From Bradyrhizobium sp. G127 (lineage in GTDB: Bacteria; Pseudomonadota; Alphaproteobacteria; Rhizobiales; Xanthobacteraceae), in assembly GCF_021502575.1 (NCBI RefSeq), contig NZ_JAKFGN010000001.1, forward strand, positions 1,054,001 through 1,118,000: a stretch of DNA of 64,000 nucleotides, in the 5' to 3' direction. The notes beneath the pieces are model-generated. The model did not search any database. It saw only the letters and a list, made by a program, of their open reading frames with translations, and had not been told where the DNA came from. Below are positions 36,323 to 44,549 of this stretch, piece by piece. Every line of letters begins with the position of its first letter. Positions within the stretch are counted from its first letter, which is position 1. The translations under genes were made by a program, and so were the position numbers.

Positions 36323-38023
36323 TCATCCTCCTCCTTTCAAACCAAACTGAGCAAGAATTTTGTCAGTTATTGGCTGCGTTCGAATGTGATCGCGATCCCA
36401 GTTTCCCTCCGCAACTTTGTCGACAACAGCGATTGCTTTTGCGAGAATTTCATCAGCTTCTTTCCAGAGTCTTTGAATCATTGTCTCGCTACGTTTCGCC
36501 ATCTCTGCCGAATTCATTTGCGATTGTGCTTTCGGATCCATGACAAGCCGCGCTGCCAGCAAGATATGGTAACGTCCCGGAACATACTTTGATGGTATTT
36601 TCTTGGTCGTGAATAATCTAGCAAGCCGATAGGCGGAATATGCCGCAACGTAATATGGCTCCATTTTGTCGCCGTCTCGAAAAATGTCCCTGCCCACACG
36701 TTCGGCGAGTAATTTATAATTTCGTGTTGTGCGATTTGGCTCGTTTAAAAACATGGCTCCCATCGCTCGCACCAAATCTTGGTGGCCCACAATACGAGAC
36801 TTTACGATTTCTTCGCTGTCATATTGATGCGTGCGGCGCTCATAGTACAAACGATGGTCTGCGTCGAAACGCTTGAAAAACTCTTCTAGTCGCTTAGCAA
36901 AATCTTTAAGTGCGAAGAATTGATCGGGTTTTACGGCGGTTTGCCGATTTGTTGCTGTGATTACAGATTCTGTTACAGCCTCATCCTTTGTCGAGATGAT
37001 ACGAACGGGAATTCTAACGTCATCCGTTAGCAGTTCCTCATTGTCATGTAGTACGTGACTTGTTTGGCAGCCGTTGACCACCTGAAAATCTGCCATCGTA
37101 AATTTGTTGCCTGTTGCAAATAGCGATTTTGCAATGATTGTTACTCCGTTGTTCATCAATGGAAATCTACCGCGCGCTTCGGATTTCAAGGTTTCGCGTA
37201 TCTCGGCATTTATCGCGTTGTAGCCTTCCCAGTCGCGGACGTTTTCATAAAATAGACTTTTGATGATGTCTTTGTCGTCATCGCTTACCAAGGACAAAAA
37301 CACCTTGGCAGGAAGCAAACCCAGATACGCTTCTTTCACTCCCGCAATTTCCGGAATAACGGTGCGTTGTGGAAAATCAAACTCTCGAGAGATGGAGTTT
37401 TTTGTTTGATTATAAAGTTTTTGTACCTGATCTGCCCCTACAGGAACGAACTCCACATTTTTGAACAGACCAGTCGCTTTTAATTCTTCCACCTCGGCAG
37501 ACGCTCTTGCCACGAGGTTTTTATCGCCAAGCCATTTTCCAGTGGTGACGTAATACATGTAGCAAAGCGGATTACCTTTTGAGAATTTGCCGCTGCGCTT
37601 GTAGATAGCTTCCATAATTTCAACGGCAGATTTGATCTGGTCGTTTCTTTCCAATTTTCCCTTGCCAAAAAAATCTTGCACACCTGCTCCGAATGTTCCG
37701 ATTTTCCCTCCATCGAATCCTTCGGAGCGTTCGGCTTGAACGAAAACAAATGTTGTTTCGAGGTAGCCGTTAATTTCGACCAAATCCTCGATGGAATCTA
37801 AGTCGCTTATCAGGCTGTTATTCACAATGATTGCGATTCCGTCGATTCCAGTATCTCCGCCTTTTCCAACAACAAGATCGGGCGGATCGAACGGTGCTTC
37901 GCTATAATGCTTCCTCGTAGCTAAGAACGTGGCGAACGCCTCAAAGCGTTCGGATTCTTCCATTCCCACCAAATCGAATTGATCCGTAAACTCGGTCAAC
38001 AATCCTTGAGTTATTTTGTCCAT
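36323..38023 (-). CDS. AIPR-family abortive-infection/phage-resistance protein
   Basis: 566 residues from ATG 38023 with GAGGGGG upstream. The AIPR hallmarks are LMNNGVTIIAKSLF (about residue 300) and FQVVNGCQTSHVLHD (about 325), followed by ATNRQTAVKPDQFFALKDF. The N terminus has a restriction-endonuclease-like pattern: Asp61 in GGDTGIDGIAI and a Gln-x-Glu motif in TFVFVQAERS, where Gln-x-Lys is common in relatives. AIPR genes are associated with phage resistance; mechanism is poorly defined. The gene is much more AT-rich than its neighbours, stands alone and starts 124 bp from the repeat at 38147. Confidence 0.85.
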   Translation of the reverse strand: MDKITQGLLTEFTDQFDLVGMEESERFEAFATFLATRKHYSEAPFDPPDLVVGKGGDTGIDGIAIIVNNSLISDLDSIEDLVEINGYLETTFVFVQAERSEGFDGGKIGTFGAGVQDFFGKGKLERNDQIKSAVEIMEAIYKRSGKFSKGNPLCYMYYVTTGKWLGDKNLVARASAEVEELKATGLFKNVEFVPVGADQVQKLYNQTKNSISREFDFPQRTVIPEIAGVKEAYLGLLPAKVFLSLVSDDDKDIIKSLFYENVRDWEGYNAINAEIRETLKSEARGRFPLMNNGVTIIAKSLFATGNKFTMADFQVVNGCQTSHVLHDNEELLTDDVRIPVRIISTKDEAVTESVITATNRQTAVKPDQFFALKDFAKRLEEFFKRFDADHRLYYERRTHQYDSEEIVKSRIVGHQDLVRAMGAMFLNEPNRTTRNYKLLAERVGRDIFRDGDKMEPYYVAAYSAYRLARLFTTKKIPSKYVPGRYHILLAARLVMDPKAQSQMNSAEMAKRSETMIQRLWKEADEILAKAIAVVDKVAEGNWDRDHIRTQPITDKILAQFGLKGGG

Positions 38024-38146
38024 GAGTCGCCCCCTCGTTAGAGAAGATTGCCACAACCTAGCAGCAGACCATACACCTTATAGTGGTAGGAAAATAATCC
38101 TTGACATTCTTCTCGACCTAATCCATCCTCATGCCATCCCGCCTCA

Positions 38147-38372
38147 CTTGAGGGGCGTGTCCTGGGACGCTTCGATGCGCGGGGCGGGATGCGGCGCCTG
38201 CGCGCGCAAGGAGGGACGTCCTCCTTCGCTCCCGGGAGGCCTCGGGTCATCGTCCGGGCTCACTATGGAGCTCTGCCGTTAGCGGCTGGACGAGGACAGG
38301 ATGAAGGCGGGGAAATCCCGCCGGATCAGGACGCGCCGCGTCCGTCCTGTCCCGGAAGTGCGATCCCGAGGA
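38147..38372 (+). repeat. Approximately 225-bp repeat, left inverted copy
   Basis: Its reverse complement recurs at 44221-44442. The best block, 38251-38295 against 44301-44345, matches at 44 of 45 positions by eye; shared landmarks include TTGAGGGGCG/ATGAGGGGCG at the outer end, GCTCCCGGGAGG, GAAATCCCGCCGGATCAGG and CCGGAAGTGCG. The outer GAGGGGCG end faces the AIPR gene start. Short frames inside the repeat are not credible genes. Confidence 0.85.
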
Positions 38373-38609
38373 CAGAAATCGCCGCGGCGGAGCGCTGAAA
38401 GGCGTTTCGCGGTCAGCCTCTCGTGGCGACACGATGCCGGCCGCGCACTTTAAACTTCAAGGCGCGTCTTTCGGCGCTCCTCCTCCCTCTCTTCATCGAG
38501 AGGCGGCACACGGTTTGAAAACATCGGTGAACGGACATCCGCGTTTTTCGCGCGGGAAAGCGACGGCGCGCGCGTGGTCCGCACCCAGTCATGCAGCAAG
38601 GAGACAGCA
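38373..38609. other. Intergenic tail of the repeat region without a gene
   Basis: About 240 bp between the repeat and the cysteine-rich protein gene. It contains GC-rich inverted stretches but no credible coding frame. A promoter for the next gene is expected here. Confidence 0.4.
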
Positions 38610-38933
38610 ATGAAGGCGACAAAGAGCAGGACGATGCAGATGATCGACGACGCGCTGGAGGAGCTCGTGAAGGAGACCGGTGCTACGCCGGAGCTGCTGC
38701 TGTCGGACAGGGGCATGGCGTGCGTCATGCGTCTCGTCTCCAACCTGTTCGAGGACTGGCGCGGCTGTCCCGTCAAACAATGCCGCCGCGCGCGCTGCTG
38801 CCAGGGGCCGGACATGATCTGTCAGCTCCACGGCATGTCGCGCGCCGAGGCGTCGCCGGAGGAAATTGCGGACGTCAACGCGCGGATGAAGCAGATCGCC
38901 GAATGGTACCTGGAACGGCGCGGGGTCTGGTGA
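38610..38933 (+). CDS. Cysteine-rich small conserved-type protein
   Basis: 107 residues from ATG 38610 with AAGGAG 8 nt upstream. A helical N-terminal half (MQMIDDALEELVKETGATPE) is followed by a cysteine cluster GCPVKQCRRARCCQGPDMIC that could bind a metal, and a helical C terminus. No family recognised with certainty. Basic residues within the Cys cluster suggest a zinc-ribbon-like nucleic-acid or protein binder. Confidence 0.65.
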   Translation: MKATKSRTMQMIDDALEELVKETGATPELLLSDRGMACVMRLVSNLFEDWRGCPVKQCRRARCCQGPDMICQLHGMSRAEASPEEIADVNARMKQIAEWYLERRGVW

Positions 38934-38963
38934 CGAGCAGTCGCGAGCGTGCGCCGCGCGGCC

Positions 38964-39428
38964 TTACGCGATGGCGAGAATCTCAAGCTCGTGCGCGCCG
39001 GCGCGCACCGTGTCGCCGACGATCTTGCCGAACAGCGCGCGCGCCAGCGGCGAGACATGCGACAGCGTGCCCTTCGCGGGATCGGCTTCGTCTTCGCCGA
39101 CGATGCGGAACATCTGTGTGCGGCCGTCGTCGCGCGCCAGCGTCACGGTGTGGCCGAAACGGACCTGCGTGGTGTCCTCGTTCGGCGCCACCACATGCGC
39201 GGTCGCGCGCCGCGCGTCCCAGTAGCGCATCTCGCGCGTCGCCCGCGCCAGCGCGTCGCGATCGCTGGCGGCCTGCGCCTCCGCATGCGCCTGCTGCGCG
39301 CGCGCGAGTTCAGCCTCGATCAGCGCGAGGCCTTCGGCCGTCACGTCGTTCGGGTGCTCCGAGACCGGCCTGTCGGGCAGGTCGATGACGCTGTCGGCGT
39401 CCTGTTCCTTGACGAATGCTCTGCTCAT
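38964..39428 (-). CDS. GreA/GreB-family transcript cleavage factor-like protein
   Basis: 154 residues. The N-terminal half is a coiled coil with Ala/Arg/Glu (LALIEAELARAQQAHAEAQA) and the C-terminal FKBP-like domain has DTTQVRFGHTVTLARDDGRT, FRIVGEDEADPAKGTLSHVS, and PLARALFGKIVGDTVRAGA, the GreA/B C-terminal signature. The coiled-coil tip lacks the usual DxxE acidic pair (it reads ARATREMRYWDARR), so it may compete with canonical Gre factors rather than stimulate RNA cleavage. Confidence 0.85.
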   Translation of the reverse strand: MSRAFVKEQDADSVIDLPDRPVSEHPNDVTAEGLALIEAELARAQQAHAEAQAASDRDALARATREMRYWDARRATAHVVAPNEDTTQVRFGHTVTLARDDGRTQMFRIVGEDEADPAKGTLSHVSPLARALFGKIVGDTVRAGAHELEILAIA

Positions 39429-39537
39429 GGCTCTCCATATGGGGGCCGGATTGCGATTTTAAGCCGCGCGCGTTTGACGCAACTTGCGGGGGGCCGATGC
39501 GTTCCTATCTGTGGGCCTTGTGACCGGAAGGATGGAT

Positions 39538-40092
39538 ATGACCGACGACAGCATCTTCGACCGTACCACCACGCGCCGCCCCGGCGCGCGGCGTCCGCCG
39601 ATCATCGATCAGGACGGCAACGAGGTGCGTCAGGGTATGGGCGGACGCGGCGGCTTCACCGCGTCGGGTCCGTTCGCCGCCGGCGGGGCGGGCGCGGGGA
39701 CCGTGTTCGAATTTCAGTCGCTGAGCGGATTGTCGTTCGGCCCGCTCACCCGCGAGCAGCGCTTCGCGCGGATCGATGCGCTGTCGAAACTGCTCGATGT
39801 CGCCTTTGTGCTGCCGGGCACCAACATCCGCTACGGCATCGACGGGCTGATCGGTCTGGTGCCGATCGTCGGCGATTTGCTCACCACCGCGATCTCGCTG
39901 TGGATCGTGCGCGAGGCCCGCGCGCTCGGCGCGCCGAAATATCTGGTGGCGCGGATGCTGGGCAATGTCGCGCTGGACGGCGTGGTCGGGCTGGTGCCGT
40001 TCGCGGGCGACGCGTTCGACGTCATGTTCCGCGCCAACGTGCGCAACATCCGCATGCTCAGGAAGTGGATGGAAAAGCAGCCGCGGCTGTAA
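39538..40092 (+). CDS. DUF4112 protein
   Basis: 184 residues from ATG 39538, where AAGGA has the best spacing (39532 is an alternative). Disordered Arg/Gly-rich N terminus, then the DUF4112 core: RFARIDALSKLLDVAFVLPG, RYGIDGLIGLVPIVGDLLTT, LIGLVPIVGD repeated in variant form as VVGLVPFAGDAFDVMFRANV, and NIRMLRKWMEKQ. Two hydrophobic hairpins suggest membrane association. Function unknown. Confidence 0.85.
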   Translation: MTDDSIFDRTTTRRPGARRPPIIDQDGNEVRQGMGGRGGFTASGPFAAGGAGAGTVFEFQSLSGLSFGPLTREQRFARIDALSKLLDVAFVLPGTNIRYGIDGLIGLVPIVGDLLTTAISLWIVREARALGAPKYLVARMLGNVALDGVVGLVPFAGDAFDVMFRANVRNIRMLRKWMEKQPRL

Positions 40093-40133
40093 CGCGCGCG
40101 GCTGTCATTTCGGCCGATCGCGAGACGTCGTGT

Positions 40134-40472
40134 TTAGCCGGCGGCGGCGGCTTTCTTGCGCGGGGCAGGCGCCGGCGCCGGGGTCACGGCTTCGGCTTCT
40201 TCCACCACGGGTGCCGCAACCGGCTCCGGCCGGTTGCGCTGAAGCGGAAATTCCGGGGCTTCATACAGCGTGCGGATGCCGCTCTGGTCGAAGCGGGCCT
40301 CGTCCACCTGGAGGTAGGCCCCGTTCAGGCTGTCGGCCGGAAGCTGTTCGATCGCGAACTGCACGGCCTCGGCTGCGGTCGGAAACCGGCGATAGGCAAA
40401 GCCCGCGCGCTTCTTCTTGCGGATCGCCGCAGGAAAGAGTTCGGCTTCGGTGTTGTAGTTGAACGCAGCCAT
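40134..40472 (-). CDS. Hypothetical protein with Ala/Pro-rich tail
   Basis: 112 residues from ATG 40472. A globular N-terminal part ([40 protein letters not shown]) resembles a small stress or DUF family seen in Bradyrhizobium, followed by an Ala/Pro/Glu-rich and basic tail ([14 protein letters not shown]). No catalytic motif. The 280 bp upstream up to 40754 contain no gene. Confidence 0.6.
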   Translation of the reverse strand: MAAFNYNTEAELFPAAIRKKKRAGFAYRRFPTAAEAVQFAIEQLPADSLNGAYLQVDEARFDQSGIRTLYEAPEFPLQRNRPEPVAAPVVEEAEAVTPAPAPAPRKKAAAAG

Positions 40473-40754
40473 GATCTCGGCCTTCTTGATGTGGTGTCGG
40501 TGAAAAATGCGACCGGGGGACGAGTCTGTCGTGCGTGTCGCGCGGCCCGGGTCATTCATTCCAGAACAGACTCCAATATAGGCCTTTTTTCGCCAATTGC
40601 GACCCGTCATAGGGGCTATGATGAATGGTATTGGAGCGTTCCCGTCGCGCCAAATAAGTCCTTGATTTTCAATGCGCTAGCGAACGCGAAAAAGGGCGCC
40701 GCGCGGGCGGTGGGCTCGCCGGGCCGCAGCCTGAGGCCGCGGCCCGCGACATTG

Positions 40755-40919
40755 TCAGATTTTACCCAGTAGAAGCAGGATGATGAGGATCACCAGAATG
40801 GTGCCGCCGATGCCCATTCCGCCGTGGCCGAGGCCGTAACCGTAGCCGCCGAACCGGCCGCTGAAGCCGCCGAGCAGAAAAATGATCAGGATAATAACGA
40901 GTATCAGTCCGATGGACAT
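40755..40919 (-). CDS. DUF3309 small membrane protein
   Basis: 54 residues from ATG 40919. Two membrane helices rich in Ile/Leu (IGLILVIILIIFLLGG and GTILVILIILLLLGKI) joined by a Gly/Tyr/His loop (RFGGYGYGLGHGGMGIGG). It is the typical DUF3309 pattern. Role unknown; related proteins are often stress-induced. Confidence 0.8.
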   Translation of the reverse strand: MSIGLILVIILIIFLLGGFSGRFGGYGYGLGHGGMGIGGTILVILIILLLLGKI

Positions 40920-41009
40920 GGTGCGCCTCCTTGGCCCCGGCGGCGGCGTCAGCGCCCCAGCCTTCCGGGAAGACAAGCGCCGCGCGCCGCTTCGGTTCCT
41001 GACGGCGCG

Positions 41010-41402
41010 CTAGCGGATCGCCTCGATCATGATTTCATCGGTGATGGGGAGAACGGTGTGGGCCGTGGTGTAAGGCTCGATGCGGGTGGCGGGACCGGCG
41101 GCAATCTCGACCTTGCGGATCGGCGCTTCCTCCAGCGCTCCGCCGGCGCCGGTCCGGGGCTCGTACTGCCAGGCCTGCAACTCGCCGGCGTCGTTGAGCG
41201 CCCTGGTCACCGCCTCGGCGGTCTTGCCGTGCATTTCCGCCAGCTCGGCCCTGGTGATCCCGATCACGATTTCGTTTTGCGGCGTCACCACCTTGAAAAG
41301 CGTCACCTTGTTCACGCCAAAGGCGGGGTGGGAGGCGACGGCGTCGATCAGAAGACCGGTAAGGCCAATGGCCAGAACGACCTGGCGCGAGCGGGCGGAC
41401 AT
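41010..41402 (-). CDS. Exported or membrane-anchored hypothetical protein
   Basis: 130 residues from ATG 41402 with AGGAA upstream. An N-terminal hydrophobic segment (VVLAIGLTGLLIDAVA) may be a signal anchor. The remaining domain (TLFKVVTPQNEIVIGITRAE, AVTRALNDAGELQAWQYEPR) is mixed alpha/beta. No family recognised. Confidence 0.65.
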   Translation of the reverse strand: MSARSRQVVLAIGLTGLLIDAVASHPAFGVNKVTLFKVVTPQNEIVIGITRAELAEMHGKTAEAVTRALNDAGELQAWQYEPRTGAGGALEEAPIRKVEIAAGPATRIEPYTTAHTVLPITDEIMIEAIR

Positions 41403-41537
41403 GCGGAATTTCCTGACAGATCAAGTCGACGTGACGCGTTTCTTATTGTGGGCATACGAACGGACACGTCACATAGGTCACGGGCGGCGCGCGGCAAGGC
41501 CGCACGTCGCGCATGTCACCTTTGCAAGGGCTGCGAT

Positions 41538-41957
41538 TTACTTCGGCGAATGTTTCAGCGCGGCCGAGTTGATGCAGTAGCGCAGGCCGGTGGGGCCGGG
41601 GCCGTCCTCGAACACGTGGCCGAGGTGGCCGTTGCATTTCGCGCACAACACTTCCGTGCGCACCATGCCGTGAGACATGTCGCGCTCTTCAGCGACCGCG
41701 TCGCCATCGGCGGGCGCGGAGAACGCCGGCCAGCCGCAGCCGGAATCGAATTTGTCGTCGGATTCGAACAGCGTCTGCCCGCAGCCGGCGCAGACATAGG
41801 TGCCCGGCTCGAACGAGTGATCATACTCGCCGGTGAACGGCCGCTCGGTCGCCTTCTCGCGCAGCACGGCGTACTGCATCGGCGTCAGGTCCTTGCGCCA
41901 CTCGCTCTCCGACTTCTCGATGATGCCGGAGCCGGGCTTCGTCCTGGTATCGGTCAT
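41538..41957 (-). CDS. msrB: Peptide methionine (R)-S-oxide reductase
   Basis: 139 residues. Reduces methionine-R-sulfoxide in proteins. Two CxxC zinc pairs (YVCAGCGQ and [14 protein letters not shown]), the motif SGCGWPAF, and the catalytic Cys in [10 protein letters not shown]. No signal peptide, so cytoplasmic. ATG 41957 with GAGGATCG nearby. It lies 33 bp downstream of msrA on the same strand and is probably co-transcribed. Confidence 0.95.
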   Translation of the reverse strand: MTDTRTKPGSGIIEKSESEWRKDLTPMQYAVLREKATERPFTGEYDHSFEPGTYVCAGCGQTLFESDDKFDSGCGWPAFSAPADGDAVAEERDMSHGMVRTEVLCAKCNGHLGHVFEDGPGPTGLRYCINSAALKHSPK

Positions 41958-41990
41958 TGTCGATCCTCTTCTCGTTGTGTGTTGCCGCGC

Positions 41991-42707
41991 TCAGTTCGAG
42001 GCGCGCGCGTCGCGCACCAGCGCCGGCTTGTCGCGATAATTGTCCGCGAAGATCTTTTTCAGGTTTTCGATCTTCGGCAAATCGTTGATCACAATATAGG
42101 GCTGGCTGGGGTGCAGCGTCAGGTAGTCCTGGTGATATTCCTCCGCCGGATAGAATCCGTTCAGCGGCTCGAGCGTGGTGGCGATCTTCTTGGGGTAGAC
42201 CTTCGCCGCGTTGAGTTGCGCGATATAGGCTTCCACCAGCTTGCGCTCGGCGGGGTCCGAGGTGAACACGGTAGAGCGATATTGCGTGCCGGAGTCGGGG
42301 CCCTGGCGGTTGAGCTGGGTCGGATCGTGCGCCACCGAGAAATAGATCTGCAACAGTTTGCCGAGCGTCACCTGTTTCGGATCGTAGGTGATCTGCACCG
42401 CTTCGGCGTGGCCGGTGCGACCGCTGCCGACGATTTCGTATTGCGCGGTGTCGGCCTTGCCGCCGGCATAGCCGGAGACCGCCTTGGTCACGCCCCTGGT
42501 GTGCTGATAGACGCCCTGCACGCCCCAGAAGCAGCCACCCGCGAGCACGAACGTCTTCAGTCCCTCGGCGGGCGCGACGTCGCTGGCCGGCGGCGGAATG
42601 ATGAAAGCGTCCTCGGCGGCGCGGGATGGTGCTGCGAACCAGCCGAGCGCAAGCACGCCTGCGGCGGCAAAGGCGAGGGCGGTGCGGCGGAATTGTGTGC
42701 GGTCCAT
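41991..42707 (-). CDS. msrA: Peptide methionine (S)-S-oxide reductase, exported
   Basis: 238 residues. The catalytic motif GGCFWGVQGVYQHTRGV is intact; further motifs are VSGYAGGKADTAQYEIVGSG, TGHAEAVQITYDP, and FYPAEEYHQDYL. The N terminus (RTQFRRTALAFAAAGVLALG, ending near SRAAED) looks like an export signal with twin arginines not in strict Tat form, so the enzyme is likely periplasmic. It acts on methionine-S-sulfoxide. Likely an operon with msrB. Confidence 0.95.
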   Translation of the reverse strand: MDRTQFRRTALAFAAAGVLALGWFAAPSRAAEDAFIIPPPASDVAPAEGLKTFVLAGGCFWGVQGVYQHTRGVTKAVSGYAGGKADTAQYEIVGSGRTGHAEAVQITYDPKQVTLGKLLQIYFSVAHDPTQLNRQGPDSGTQYRSTVFTSDPAERKLVEAYIAQLNAAKVYPKKIATTLEPLNGFYPAEEYHQDYLTLHPSQPYIVINDLPKIENLKKIFADNYRDKPALVRDARASN

Positions 42708-42834
42708 GATGGTCCCCTGCGGTGGTCTTGAGCGGATAACCGGCGCGCTCGCCAGTCCCTGAGATACGCGGAATAGACCCCGGCGTTACGGCAAAATTCC
42801 ACACAAAAACGTGAGATTGGCCTAAAGCCCGGCG

Positions 42835-43821
42835 TCAGGCGAGCGGCAGCGCAATCCGGTAGCAATAGCCGGTTTCCGCGAAGGTCGGTTCGAGCCGGGC
42901 GTTCATCTGCTTCAACGTGATGTCGATCAGCTTGGAACCGAAATTGTGCCGGGCGGGTGGTGCGACGCGCGGCCCGCCGGTTTCGCGCCAGTCGATCACC
43001 AGCGTGCGCCCGTCCACCGACCAGATAATCTCCACCCGGCCCGCGGCGTCCGACAGCGCGCCGTACTTGACCGCATTGGTGGTCATTTCATGAAACACAA
43101 TGCGCAGGCCGCGCGCCTGCCGGCAGCTCAGTTCGAGGTCCGGCCCGGTCAGCGCGATCCGGCTCGCGCCGTAGCGGTCCTGTACCGACGCCGTGAACAG
43201 CGCGCGCACGTCCGTCGCGCCGCCGTGCTCGTCGAGCAGATCCTGATTGTCGGCGCTGACGCGCATGCGGCTGATCAGCGTGTCGGCCTCGTCCTTGTCG
43301 GTGATGGTCTGCACCACCAGCGACGCCATGACCGCGAGCATGTTCCTGCTGCGGTGTTCGAGCTCGTTGACCAGCAGTTCGCGCTGCTGCTCCCGGTCCT
43401 CCAGCGCGAACACGTTGCGCCGGTGATTGACCGCGAGCACCACCACCAAGAGGCTCGACAGCGCGAACATGGTGAAATTGGCGATGTCGGCCGGCGAGAG
43501 CCGCCCGAACGCATAGGCCGGCGGAATGAACGCCCACCACACCGCGGCGATCGACAGCGGGATCGCGAGCAGGCCCGCCAGCCGGCCGGCGATCAGCGTG
43601 CAGACCAGCACCGCGGGAAAGAACGCGGCGAAATACAGCGTCGATCCGATCAGGCCCAGCAGAAGGCGGGCCACCACCGCGAGCGCGACGAACACCAGAG
43701 CGAACGCCAGCGACCCCAGGAAGCCAGGCTCGACCCGCCGATATGGAAAACGCCAAATAGCCACGACATCCTGCCCGCCCGTGAGCTTTTCATAAAACAG
43801 CAAACCATTCCAGCGCCGCAT
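42835..43821 (-). CDS. HWE-family sensor histidine kinase
   Basis: 328 residues from ATG 43821; a longer in-frame start (TTG 43908) is unlikely. Four membrane helices with almost no external domain fill about residues 30-130. The kinase core has the H box NELEHRSRNMLAVMASL (His at about residue 153), N box FHEMTTNAVKYGALS, and the HWE-type WRETGGPRV. HWE kinases are common in Rhizobiales and often feed PhyR/EcfG general stress signalling. No response regulator, phyR, nepR or ecfG gene is adjacent, so it is an orphan. Confidence 0.9.
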   Translation of the reverse strand: MRRWNGLLFYEKLTGGQDVVAIWRFPYRRVEPGFLGSLAFALVFVALAVVARLLLGLIGSTLYFAAFFPAVLVCTLIAGRLAGLLAIPLSIAAVWWAFIPPAYAFGRLSPADIANFTMFALSSLLVVVLAVNHRRNVFALEDREQQRELLVNELEHRSRNMLAVMASLVVQTITDKDEADTLISRMRVSADNQDLLDEHGGATDVRALFTASVQDRYGASRIALTGPDLELSCRQARGLRIVFHEMTTNAVKYGALSDAAGRVEIIWSVDGRTLVIDWRETGGPRVAPPARHNFGSKLIDITLKQMNARLEPTFAETGYCYRIALPLA

Positions 43822-44220
43822 TTTCTGTCTGCTGGTGCACACAGCGCGGTGATTTGTCGCCGCCGCGGCCGCGCGCAAACGCCGCGCGTCATTCTGGTTT
43901 TGATTCAATTGTCAGACAGCCCTCGCGCTTGGGGCTTGCCCCCTTCGCGCAAGAAGACATGCGCCATCGTTCCCGCGCCGTGCGCGGGGTGGGCGTTTGG
44001 TTTCCCCCTCAAACAGTGAGGGGAATGGAGCGCCGCAAGGCGCAACATGGTTGTCGTCGCCCTTCGCCTTGCCGCTTGCGAAGGCGGCTCGGCGGAGAGC
44101 GCATCGCCTTGCGGCGCTCCACCGACGTTGCGCGTGAGCGAGGCCCGAGCCTGCGCGATACGCAACGCGCGAATCCTCGCCGCAGCCGAAGCTGCGGCAA
44201 ACATCCGCTGCGGCGTCTTA
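43822..44220. other. GC-rich intergenic stretch without a credible gene
   Basis: About 400 bp between the HWE kinase and the right repeat. It contains several GC-rich inverted pairs (e.g. GGGGCTTGCCCCC near 43933) and short frames in both directions with shadow-type composition. It probably extends the repeat region. Confidence 0.4.
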
Positions 44221-44442
44221 AGGCGAAGGGACCGCACTTCCGGGTGGGGACGGGCGCGGCGCGCCCTGATCCGGCGGGATTTCTCCGCCTTCGTCCGCCA
44301 CCTCGTCCAGCCGCTAACGGCAGAGCTCCGTAGTGAGCCCGGACGGTGACCCTCAGCCTCCCGGGAGCATGGCTGCGAACCACGCGCGCGGGCGCCGCGC
44401 TTCATTCCACTTCAAGACCGCCTCCGGAAGCGCCCCTCATGA
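44221..44442 (-). repeat. Approximately 225-bp repeat, right inverted copy
   Basis: Reverse-complement counterpart of 38147-38372 (see there for matching blocks). The outer GAGGGGCG end lies at about 44440 and faces the TcmP gene start at 44550, exactly as the left copy faces the AIPR gene. AT-rich DNA begins immediately to its right. Confidence 0.85.
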
Positions 44443-44549
44443 ACGAAGCAATAGGAATATAAGCCTATATAGATAAATTGTCAATCCGGGGGCAAATGTT
44501 CCATTTATCGATATTGTGGTGGCGAGCGTGATGACTGAACGGGTACAGC

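Noticed and set aside
38189..38398. Short protein in the left repeat sharing VRAHYGALPLAAGRG with a frame in the right repeat (44009-44383)
   Set aside because: The shared peptide arises from the repeat DNA itself; the frames differ outside it and lack ribosome sites.
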